From: an uncultured Prevotella sp.
GTDB lineage: Bacteria; Bacteroidota; Bacteroidia; Bacteroidales; Bacteroidaceae
Assembly (NCBI GenBank): GCA_900314365.1
Contig: OMVH01000239.1
Coordinates: forward strand, 1-11,025
Direction of reading: 5' to 3'
DNA length: 11,025 nt
Of the stretch, positions 1 through 6,272 are shown piece after piece. The notes below the pieces were generated by a model. The model saw only the letters and a program-made list of their open reading frames with translations, did no database searches and had not been told where the DNA came from. Each line of letters starts with the position of its first letter. Positions within the stretch are counted from its first letter, which is position 1. A program made the translations under genes and the position numbers.

Positions 1-11
1 GAAGTTAGCTA

Positions 12-139
12 CGCTCTCGTGCATCTTCGAAGCACGAGAGCGAGAAGGGGGAAGAGGTGTGCAATCCCCAGGCTCGCTTCGCTCGGCTGGGGTTATTTGC
101 ATCTCTGTCGAGATGCTCACGACCTCTCCGAGGCCGTCG
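12..139. repeat. Cluster of consecutive GC-rich hairpins
   Basis: Four inverted repeats follow one another. A perfect 11-bp stem CGCTCTCGTGC/GCACGAGAGCG lies at 12-22/32-42 with a 9-nt loop. CCCCAG/CTGGGG lies at 66-71/87-92, enclosing the direct repeat GCTCG..GCTCG. GCATCTC/GAGATGC lies at 99-105/110-116 with a 4-nt loop. An imperfect CGAC-CTC/GAG-GTCG lies at 120-126/130-139 with a 3-nt bulge. None has a T-tract directly after it, so these are not classical intrinsic terminators. The stretch may be the 3' trailer of a gene to the left, a structured RNA, or a palindromic intergenic repeat. The following 140-332 shows no gene and no clear structure. The base pairing is seen directly; the role is unknown. 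Confidence 0.6.
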
Positions 140-332
140 CTTCCTGCCTTATATGTCGTTGTCCAACTCCTTCGAGTATTGTTATAACGTCATTACTATG
201 CCAAAATAAGACTTCGATAAGGGTTCATCTGCAAAGGGATATTTACTTCCGAAATTTGAGCATATTATTCTAATTAGCGAAAAGCCACTCTGCGAATTTT
301 TGACCATACTATTATTTGACCGAATTCTTTCT

Positions 333-496
333 GAATCCTTTACAATGAAAAATCTCGAAATAGAGAAAAATATGCCGCTCAAAGAGCCTTTTTTGAGTAC
401 TTCAGGCTCGTGATAGGACTTTGAGCGCCTTGTGATAGGACCTCGAGCGTCTCGTGATAGGACTTTGAGCGCCTCGTGATAGGACTTTGAGCGCCT
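333..496 (+). repeat. Dispersed intergenic repeat, left copy (leader plus 22-bp units)
   Basis: The segment starting GAATCCTTTACAA aligns without gaps to the segment starting at 10915. Shared blocks are GAATCCTTTACAA, a stretch containing ATCTCGAAATAGAGAAAA, GAGCCTTTTTTGAGTACTT and GCTCG. The part between the second and third block (about 370-383) differs in sequence but keeps its length. In both copies the leader is followed directly by 22-bp units. No plausible protein is encoded and no transposase is nearby. It is probably a family of non-coding chromosomal repeats or a structured RNA element; the family is not recognised. Homology of the two copies is seen directly; copy number elsewhere is unknown. 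Confidence 0.8.
409..496 (+). repeat. Tandem array of four 22-bp units
   Basis: Four head-to-tail units occupy 409-430, 431-452, 453-474 and 475-496, with no spacers. Units 1, 3 and 4 are identical and begin CGTGATAGGACTTTGAGC. Unit 2 differs at four or five positions: it begins TGTG, carries CCTCGAGCG in place of CTTTGAGCG, and ends GTCT. Lack of spacers excludes a CRISPR array. The unit length is not a multiple of three, so the array would shift frame if translated. The CTTTGAGCG core is the reverse complement of CGCTCAAAG at 376-384 in the leader, so leader and units could pair. The function is unknown. Confidence 0.9.
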
Positions 497-957
497 CAAA
501 GCATAGGTTTCTCTCTACTAAAAATGGCCTTTTAGGGCTTGTTTCTTGGGCTTTTGAAGTGAGTCGAAAATGACTTGAATTTATAACTTACTGATATGTA
601 AACAGTTGTGATCTTGCGTGAAAATCGCGTATTTCGGAGCAAAGTTGTGTTTGCTGAAAAATAATCGAAAATAGAGGCTGTGTTTTGTAATTTGTTTTCT
701 CTGTTTAACCCCTGCAAAGCTTTGTTGTGGCATTTTGTTGTTCTCAAATAGGACATTCCTGGTGAACTGTAACAACTAAGTCTGTCATAGCAACTTAGAA
801 TGTCTTTTTCGAGACTTGGCTGCCGCATAATTTCGTCATTCCTCGAAAAAAACTTTTTAGAACTTATGGGTTATTGCAAATATATAGTACTTTTGTATAC
901 AGTAAGGAGAGTACTCCGCTTTCGACAAACTTGCATCTTAAACAAAGAACCAACTAA
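497..957. other. Intergenic region upstream of the permease-dehydrogenase gene
   Basis: This AT-rich stretch holds no open frame with recognisable protein content. Small features are a perfect 10-bp palindrome CAAAGCTTTG at 715-724 and a 6-bp inverted repeat CTAAGT/ACTTAG at 776-781/793-798. The promoter box at 888-895 lies near its end. Short frames on the minus strand (532-828 and inside it) give low-complexity peptides rich in S, N, K and F, as expected from translated AT-rich DNA, and are not called. A regulatory role for the palindromes is only a possibility. Confidence 0.5.
888..895 (+). promoter_or_regulatory. Bacteroidota -7 promoter box for the permease-dehydrogenase gene
   Basis: TACTTTTG matches the TAnnTTTG -7 consensus used by the Bacteroidota primary sigma factor. 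It lies 62 nt before the ATG at 958, implying a start near 902 and a leader of about 55 nt. The -33 element is weak: TTATG around 864-868 instead of TTTG. A uronate-responsive regulator would be expected for this locus, but no operator was identified. Confidence 0.55.
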
Positions 958-2937
958 ATGAATTTCTTCAATTACATCATCCAGTTTGGAGCCTCGGTGA
1001 TGATGCCTATTATCTTCACTATTATTGGACTGTGCATCGGCATGAAGTTTGGCAAGGCATTAAAGTCGGGACTCTATGTGGGTGTAGGTTTTGTGGGTTT
1101 AGGCATAGTTACCGCTTTGCTCACCGACAACTTCAAGGATCCGCTGCAAGCAATAGAAAACATCTTCAGCCTGAATCTCAGTGTCTTCGACATGGGTTGG
1201 CCTGCTGCAGCCAGCGTGGCTTACAACACGGCTGTTGGGGCACTCATTATTCCTGTATGCCTCGGCATCAACTTCCTGATGGTGCTCACAAAGACCACGC
1301 GCACCGTGAACATTGATTTGTGGAATTATTGGCATTTCGCCTTCATCGGAGCCGTGGCCTATTTTGTCTTTGGACAAAGCCTGTTATGGGGCTATTTTGC
1401 AGCTATCGTGTGCTATATCATCACCCTTGTCATGGCCGACCTTACGGCCGGTCGTTTTCAGAAATACTACAATCTGCCCGGCATCTCCGTGCCGCAGCCA
1501 TTCTGTCAGAGTGTTACGCCGTTTGCTGTCGCCATCAGTTGGCTGTTGGACAAGATTCCCGGTTTCGACCGTCTGAACATTGATGCAGAGGGTATGAAGA
1601 AGAAGTTCGGAGTACTCGGAGAGCCTCTCGTGTTGGGTGTGATAGTGGGAGCCCTCATTGCCACTGCCGCCCACATTGGTGATTTCCGCGATTTCAGTGC
1701 TTTCATGGCTCAGTTGCCCAAAGGGGCCACAACGACTGACGGTGTGATGAAGATAGTGAAGGACATTCTGTTCCTTGGTGTCACGATGGGAGCTGTTATG
1801 GAACTGATACCTCGCATCACAAAGCTCTTCATCGACGGACTGATGCCCATTTCCGACAAGACGAAGGAAGTCATCTCGACTCGTTTCCACGGCAAGACCA
1901 TACACATCGGCATGAGTCCTGCCCTGGTCATAGGCCATCCCACGGCTCTGGTCGGCACGCTCTTCCTTATCCCCACCTACATCATCATAGCCGTGCTGTT
2001 GCCCAGAAATGAGTTTCTGCCTTTGGCTTCGCTCGCCGGAATGTTCTACATCTTCCCCGTGATGTTGCCCTACACCAAGGGCAACGTCGTGAAGTCCTAC
2101 ATTGTCGGCTTTGTGGTACTCCTCATCGGTCTGTGGTTCGTCACCGATATGGCTCCTGACTTCACCAAGGCTGCCGCTGCCGTCTATGCCCAGACCCAGG
2201 ACCGTGCAGCCCGTGTGCCCGACGGTTTCCAGGCCGGCAGCATAGACTTTGCAAGTAACTGTCGCAGCCAGGAACATCTTGACAAAGCCCTTGCTGACTA
2301 TAAGGTTAAGGGAATTGACGCCATGGGCTACATAGCTGATGTAACCGATGAGGAACAAGTGGCGCGGCTTGTTGCCGACATAGAGCGCGACCTTGGTACC
2401 ATTGATATTCTTGTCAATAATGCCGGCATCATCAAGCGTATTCCCATGCTCGACATGAGTGCCAGCGACTTCCGCAAGGTCGTTGATATCGATCTCAATG
2501 CCCCCTTCATAGTCTCGAAGGTAGTGATTCCCGGCATGATAAAGAAGGGTCATGGCAAAATCATCAACATCTGCTCCATGATGAGTGAGCTCGGCCGTGA
2601 GACGGTAAGTGCTTATGCTGCTGCAAAGGGCGGACTGAAGATGCTCACTAAGAATATCTGCTCAGAGTTTGGAGGGCACAACATTCAGTGTAATGGCATT
2701 GGCCCGGGCTATATTGCCACCCCGCAGACGGCTCCCCTGCGCGAGCGTCAGCCCGATGGAAGCCGTCATCCCTTCGACCAGTTTATTGTCAGTAAAACAC
2801 CTGCCGGGCGTTGGGGCACACCCGAGGATTTGATGGGGCCCGCCATTTTCCTGGCCAGCGATGCCTCTGACTTTGTCAATGGCCACATCCTTTATGTTGA
2901 TGGCGGCATTTTGGCATATATTGGTAAACAACCTTGA
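958..2937 (+). CDS. In-frame fusion: galactitol-type PTS IIC permease + truncated KduD-like SDR dehydrogenase
   Basis: Residues 1 to about 433 resemble the GatC-type PTS EIIC permease, with many hydrophobic segments (about 5-30, 35-55, 85-110, 125-160, 185-200, 222-240, 268-285, 320-350, 355-395). Residues from about 435 to 659 resemble 2-dehydro-3-deoxygluconate 5-dehydrogenase (KduD, often annotated gluconate 5-dehydrogenase). Visible SDR motifs are D460, NNAG 487-490, N514, S540 and YAAAK with Y553 and K557, so the catalytic tetrad is complete. The C-terminal half looks full length. The first 35-40 SDR residues are missing, including the TGxxxGIG dinucleotide loop, and the permease appears to lack its last ~30 residues. 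The junction lies near nt 2255-2262. No stop or frameshift intervenes. The SDR part is therefore predicted unable to bind NAD(P) normally. No PTS IIA or IIB gene is in the window. It could be a natural deletion between two adjacent genes or an assembly collapse. Confidence 0.85.
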   Translation: MNFFNYIIQFGASVMMPIIFTIIGLCIGMKFGKALKSGLYVGVGFVGLGIVTALLTDNFKDPLQAIENIFSLNLSVFDMGWPAAASVAYNTAVGALIIPVCLGINFLMVLTKTTRTVNIDLWNYWHFAFIGAVAYFVFGQSLLWGYFAAIVCYIITLVMADLTAGRFQKYYNLPGISVPQPFCQSVTPFAVAISWLLDKIPGFDRLNIDAEGMKKKFGVLGEPLVLGVIVGALIATAAHIGDFRDFSAFMAQLPKGATTTDGVMKIVKDILFLGVTMGAVMELIPRITKLFIDGLMPISDKTKEVISTRFHGKTIHIGMSPALVIGHPTALVGTLFLIPTYIIIAVLLPRNEFLPLASLAGMFYIFPVMLPYTKGNVVKSYIVGFVVLLIGLWFVTDMAPDFTKAAAAVYAQTQDRAARVPDGFQAGSIDFASNCRSQEHLDKALADYKVKGIDAMGYIADVTDEEQVARLVADIERDLGTIDILVNNAGIIKRIPMLDMSASDFRKVVDIDLNAPFIVSKVVIPGMIKKGHGKIINICSMMSELGRETVSAYAAAKGGLKMLTKNICSEFGGHNIQCNGIGPGYIATPQTAPLRERQPDGSRHPFDQFIVSKTPAGRWGTPEDLMGPAIFLASDASDFVNGHILYVDGGILAYIGKQP

Positions 2938-2984
2938 CACAGCTCTTGCACCTCACGTTGATAAAGGTTGTTTCCAACGTGAGG
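2926..2984 (+). promoter_or_regulatory. Two interleaved perfect 10-bp inverted repeats between the fusion gene and GH88
   Basis: Pair A is AAACAACCTT (2926-2935) with AAGGTTGTTT (2964-2973). Pair B is CCTCACGTTG (2951-2960) with CAACGTGAGG (2975-2984). The right arm of A lies in the 14-nt loop of B, giving a pseudoknot-like order. Only 1 nt separates the right arms, which makes complete formation of both helices sterically unlikely, so they look mutually exclusive. Arm A begins in the last codons of the upstream gene and includes the T of its stop codon. No T-tract follows, so this is not a simple terminator. A role in RNA processing, stability or attenuation is inferred. Confidence 0.6.
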
Positions 2985-3057
2985 CAATGGCATTGTTCAG
3001 GTGTTCTACGCATCGGATAATGACCATGTAGCATGTCTGTGCAAACAACAGAAAGCA

Positions 3058-4434
3058 ATGAGAATTCAGCATTTTATTTTGACCTTCGCCCTTGTCGTGG
3101 GCATTCCTGCTATGGCAAGCGGTGCGTCGGCTCATAGGGTAGGGGAGAAGGAACAGAAGTTCGACGTTGACAAGCAATTGGAATATTGCAACACCCAGGT
3201 GCACAGGGCCCTTAAAGAGTTGCGTGAAGCGAACGGAACCTACGACTACACGAAGGAGCCCCGCAACATCCTCTCCAGGGATACTCACGTGGGCTGGAAC
3301 TGTCACCCTGCTAAAAACTGGGAATGGTGCGGGGGCTTCTGGCCTGGAATCTTGTGGATGGACTACAGTGTCTTCAAGAACGACGACGTACTGAAAGCAG
3401 CTGCAGGCTATACACAGTCATTGCGCCACATTGCCTATGAATCGGGCTTCGATCACGATTTAGGCTTCTTGATGTTCTGCTCCTTCGGAAAAGGCTTGGA
3501 AGTGCTTGAGAAGATGGATGGCAGTCAGCAGCAAGGGCTTGGGGCCGATACTCAGGAATACAAGAAGACGATGCTCGCGGCGGCCGACTCACTCGCCACT
3601 CTCTTCAACCCTATGGTGGGGACAATACTCAGTTGGCCGGGCAATGTAAAGCGCTTTGGCGGTCACAACACTATCGTGGACAACATGATAAATCTGGAAC
3701 TGCTGTTCTGGGCTTCGCGCAACGGGGGCAGCCCCCTGCTCTACGATGTTGCCGTGACCCATGCCAAGACCACCATGCAGAACCATTTCCGTCCTGATGG
3801 CAGCTGCTATCATGTGGCCGTCTACAATCCCGTGGACGGACATTTCATCAAGGGTGTCACCCATCAGGGATATGCCGACTCCTCGATGTGGGCGCGCGGC
3901 CAGTCATGGGCTGTCTACGGCTACACCGTGGTCTATCGTTATACGCATAATCCGGTGTTCCTGCAGTTTGCGCAGAAGGTGACCGATGCTTATCTGAGCC
4001 GCTTGGGCCTCTCAGTTCCGCAGGCTACTGTGAATGCCTCAAAGAGCATTGATGCCCTGCGTCATGACGGTAGAGGCAACAGAAGCCTGGTTCCGGCCTG
4101 GGACTTCGATGACCCCAATCCAAACGCTGCCAAGGACGCGAGTGCGGCTTGTGTTGTTGCCGATGCACTGCTCGAACTCTGTCACTACGTGGACGGCGAA
4201 AAAGCCCGGTTCTATCACGATATTGCTGTCAAGATGCTTGCAGAACTCAGCACTCCCGACTATCTCAGTGGCAAGCGTAACGTGAGCTTCCTCATGCATT
4301 CCACCGGTCATCATCCGGCTGGTTCGGAAATCGACGCGAGTATCATCTATGCCGACTATTATTATCTGGAGGCTCTGCTGAGGCTGAAGAGCGAGCAGAC
4401 TTTGGAAAAAGCTTTGTCGGGACAACTTCGTTGA
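3058..4434 (+). CDS. Exported GH88 unsaturated glucuronyl hydrolase
   Basis: This 458-residue protein belongs to glycoside hydrolase family 88, which hydrates 4,5-unsaturated uronic acid at the non-reducing end of lyase-generated oligosaccharides and thereby releases it. Residues 1 to about 25 form a Sec signal peptide (MRIQHFILTFALVVGIPAMA, then SGASA) without a lipobox, so a periplasmic location is likely. The family's two key acids fit D134 in HDLGF and D208 in IVDNMIN. Other typical segments are WEWCGGFWPGILW (88-100), MWARGQSWAVYGY (277-289), PAWDFDDP (346-353) and the C-terminal SEIDASIIYADYYYLEALLRL. Length is normal for the family. ATG 3058 is chosen because the signal peptide starts there; an upstream GTG at 3001 would add 19 polar residues before it. 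It lies 120 bp after the fusion gene and 35 bp before the DUF4861 gene. The exact glycan (pectin, glycosaminoglycan or other) cannot be told. Confidence 0.93.
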   Translation: MRIQHFILTFALVVGIPAMASGASAHRVGEKEQKFDVDKQLEYCNTQVHRALKELREANGTYDYTKEPRNILSRDTHVGWNCHPAKNWEWCGGFWPGILWMDYSVFKNDDVLKAAAGYTQSLRHIAYESGFDHDLGFLMFCSFGKGLEVLEKMDGSQQQGLGADTQEYKKTMLAAADSLATLFNPMVGTILSWPGNVKRFGGHNTIVDNMINLELLFWASRNGGSPLLYDVAVTHAKTTMQNHFRPDGSCYHVAVYNPVDGHFIKGVTHQGYADSSMWARGQSWAVYGYTVVYRYTHNPVFLQFAQKVTDAYLSRLGLSVPQATVNASKSIDALRHDGRGNRSLVPAWDFDDPNPNAAKDASAACVVADALLELCHYVDGEKARFYHDIAVKMLAELSTPDYLSGKRNVSFLMHSTGHHPAGSEIDASIIYADYYYLEALLRLKSEQTLEKALSGQLR

Positions 4435-4469
4435 TGGTATTTCTGTAGTTGTCATCACAATCGGTGAGG

Positions 4470-5675
4470 ATGTCATATAATAATAGGTATATGAGATGTT
4501 ATTGCTTATGGGCCGTTCTGTTCCTGCTCTCGCTGACAGCGTCAGCAAGGGTGAGAATAACGGTTTTCAATCCCGACAGCGAACAGCGTCAGGAGGTTGT
4601 AGAGGTCGAAGCGCAGGCTTTAAGGAAGGCTTTGGGCATTGGTGAGAACAGTCCTTTCGTACTGAAAAATGCAGCCGGACAGCAACAAGGCTATCAGATT
4701 ACGCATGATGGCAAACTGCTTTTCTTCGCCAGTGTGAGACCTAAGCAGTCGTGGACGGTGTACGCTGAGACTGGTCAGCCACAAAATTTCAAAGTATGGA
4801 CGCGGGGAAGCTTGTATAAAATCCGAAAGGACGATATAGCGTGGGAGAACGACCGGTGCGCTTACCGAGTGTATGGTCCTGCCCTGCAGGCCACTGGAGA
4901 AAAGGCTTTCGGCATCGATGTGTGGGTGAAGAACACTCCCGACCTGGTGCTTGACTACCGGTATGCTCGCGACCATCGTGGTAATGTGGTGGCCGACAGT
5001 TTGCGAAGACTTGGCCTACGGGCTGCGGCTGACTCGGCTGTGCAGGCCATGACCTTCCATCTTGACCACGGCTACGGCATGGATGGCTACGGTGTGGGGC
5101 CTACCCTCGGATGCGGCACACCGGCCCTCATGGAGGGTGGCAGACTCATCTTGCTCTATTGCTACAAAAGTTATCAGATTTTGGATAACGGACCACTACG
5201 TTTCACCGTTAAGCTCGATTTCGCTGCGAATGCCGACGGGATTGTGGAGCATCGCATCATCAGCCTGGACCGTGGCTCTCATTTTAACAAGATTACGGTT
5301 TGGTACGACCATCTGACACGCCCTATGACCTTTTGCGCAGGCATCGTGCTCAATGGTAATGGAGACCCCTGGTTTGGAGAGAATTTCACAGCTTACGCCG
5401 ACCCCACTGACCGTCCCGACGTTCATGGTTCCGAGATTTACGTGGCGGCTTTATTCCCCTATCACAAAGTCGTGATGGGAAAGACTCCTGACGGGAAGAA
5501 TGCCGTTGGGATGATAAAAAACTATAGGGGCGAAAAGATTACCTATTTTGCCGGTGCAGCTTGGAGTCTCTACGATATTCCCAACTTCACGGTATGGAAG
5601 GAGATAGTGCGAAGCTGTATGGAGTGCTATTCCGACAGGCAGAGAATGCTGCGTGAAAGCATTACCGTGGAGTGA
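4470..5675 (+). CDS. Exported DUF4861 family protein
   Basis: This 401-residue protein resembles the DUF4861 family of Bacteroidota, often encoded in polysaccharide-utilisation loci for uronate-containing glycans. Its biochemical activity is not known to me. A signal peptide covers residues 1 to about 27 (core WAVLFLLSLTASA) with no lipobox at the cleavage site. The body looks beta-rich. A highly characteristic segment is FHLDHGYGMDGYGVGPTLGCGT (195-217, written here in parts: FHLDHGYGMDGYG, then VGPTLGCGT). Later landmarks are HFNKITVWYDH (271-281), GENFTAYADP (303-312) and YFAGAAWSLYDIP (359-371). Clustered H, D and Y residues suggest a carbohydrate-binding or lyase/hydrolase-like site, which is inference. 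ATG 4470 is preceded by GGTGAGG; ATG 4491 (MRCYCLW...) is an equally possible start, and a TTG at 4449 is unlikely. It probably shares the GH88 transcript. Confidence 0.85.
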   Translation: MSYNNRYMRCYCLWAVLFLLSLTASARVRITVFNPDSEQRQEVVEVEAQALRKALGIGENSPFVLKNAAGQQQGYQITHDGKLLFFASVRPKQSWTVYAETGQPQNFKVWTRGSLYKIRKDDIAWENDRCAYRVYGPALQATGEKAFGIDVWVKNTPDLVLDYRYARDHRGNVVADSLRRLGLRAAADSAVQAMTFHLDHGYGMDGYGVGPTLGCGTPALMEGGRLILLYCYKSYQILDNGPLRFTVKLDFAANADGIVEHRIISLDRGSHFNKITVWYDHLTRPMTFCAGIVLNGNGDPWFGENFTAYADPTDRPDVHGSEIYVAALFPYHKVVMGKTPDGKNAVGMIKNYRGEKITYFAGAAWSLYDIPNFTVWKEIVRSCMECYSDRQRMLRESITVE

Positions 5676-5684
5676 GTACTTAAG

Positions 5685-6272
5685 TCAGCGCAGTCGGCAC
5701 ACACATCGTCCTAAAGGCATCATCGCGTTGATGAGACTCACTGCCTGAAACTCTTCCCACTCTTCGGCGCGGATGTCGCGTTCCGTTATCTGTGCTTTGT
5801 CGAGTAGTGACTGCCGCATGGTCCCCTTGAGGAGAGGAAGGCGAGGTGTAACCCAATGCTGTCCGTCGAAGAGGGCTATGTTCGAGTAGGAGGTGTCGGT
5901 GAGGAGGCCGTTTCTGACAATGGCCACCTCATCGGCCTCGCCTTTCATAGCGGCGAGGGTTGCGAGTTTTCGTCGGTCTGCGCTTTTATACTCATAGTCG
6001 ATGTCGTCGCAACTTATCAATTTCAGACTTCTGATGCTACGGACGTGGTATTCTTCGGACTGCATCAGAAGAATGCCATTGCAGTCATATTCCAAGTGTA
6101 CTTTCCACGTCTTATCAACGGGCCATTCCTGCTCCTGCAGTTTTTCAGCGAGCACGGGGATGGGTGCTCCTTGGAAGAAGTGCGCCATCGTTGCGGCGAG
6201 ACGCTGCTGGTGACACTCAAGGTTTTGAGCCACTCCTTGTTCTATTCTAATAGTCTCAACAAAAGGGTACAT
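5685..6272 (-). CDS. pabC: Aminotransferase class IV, probable 4-amino-4-deoxychorismate lyase
   Basis: This 195-residue protein is a short fold-type IV PLP enzyme. It is predicted to split 4-amino-4-deoxychorismate into p-aminobenzoate and pyruvate for folate synthesis in the cytoplasm. Visible features are the family H..RL signature at 21-25 (HQQRL), the PLP lysine K96 in YEYKSADRRKL, and the cofactor-binding region DTSYSNIALFDG (126-137) followed by WVTPRLPLLKGTMRQSLL. It is about 70 residues shorter than the E. coli enzyme, which seems usual for Bacteroidota homologues. Its start overlaps the end of pabB by 17 bp, implying translational coupling. A D-amino-acid or branched-chain aminotransferase is less likely because of the pabB partner. 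The stop codon lies 9 bp from the stop of the convergent DUF4861 gene. Confidence 0.87.
   Translation of the reverse strand: MYPFVETIRIEQGVAQNLECHQQRLAATMAHFFQGAPIPVLAEKLQEQEWPVDKTWKVHLEYDCNGILLMQSEEYHVRSIRSLKLISCDDIDYEYKSADRRKLATLAAMKGEADEVAIVRNGLLTDTSYSNIALFDGQHWVTPRLPLLKGTMRQSLLDKAQITERDIRAEEWEEFQAVSLINAMMPLGRCVCRLR

Noticed and set aside
19..273. 84-codon + strand frame
   Set aside because: It runs through four consecutive hairpins, is Arg/Cys-rich at its start and has no promoter or recognisable content.
377..394. Intrinsic terminator GCTC-AAA-GAGC followed by T6
   Set aside because: The stem has only 4 bp and is not preserved in the right copy of the repeat, although the T-run is.
409..496. 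Possible CRISPR array
   Set aside because: Units are directly adjacent with no spacers, are only 22 bp long, and there are no cas genes.
182..499. 105-codon minus-strand frame with a repeated peptide (RRSKSYHE)
   Set aside because: The repeated peptide is only the translated 22-bp tandem repeat; the non-triplet unit length argues against coding selection.
1384..2553. 389-codon minus-strand frame
   Set aside because: It is antisense to the permease-SDR gene, has His/Gly/Asp-rich biased composition and no family resemblance.
2926..2984. Full H-type pseudoknot
   Set aside because: Only one nucleotide is available to cross a 10-bp helix, so the two complete stems cannot coexist; competing hairpins are more likely.
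3001..3057. Upstream GTG start for GH88
   Set aside because: It would place 19 polar residues before a clear signal peptide that begins at ATG 3058.
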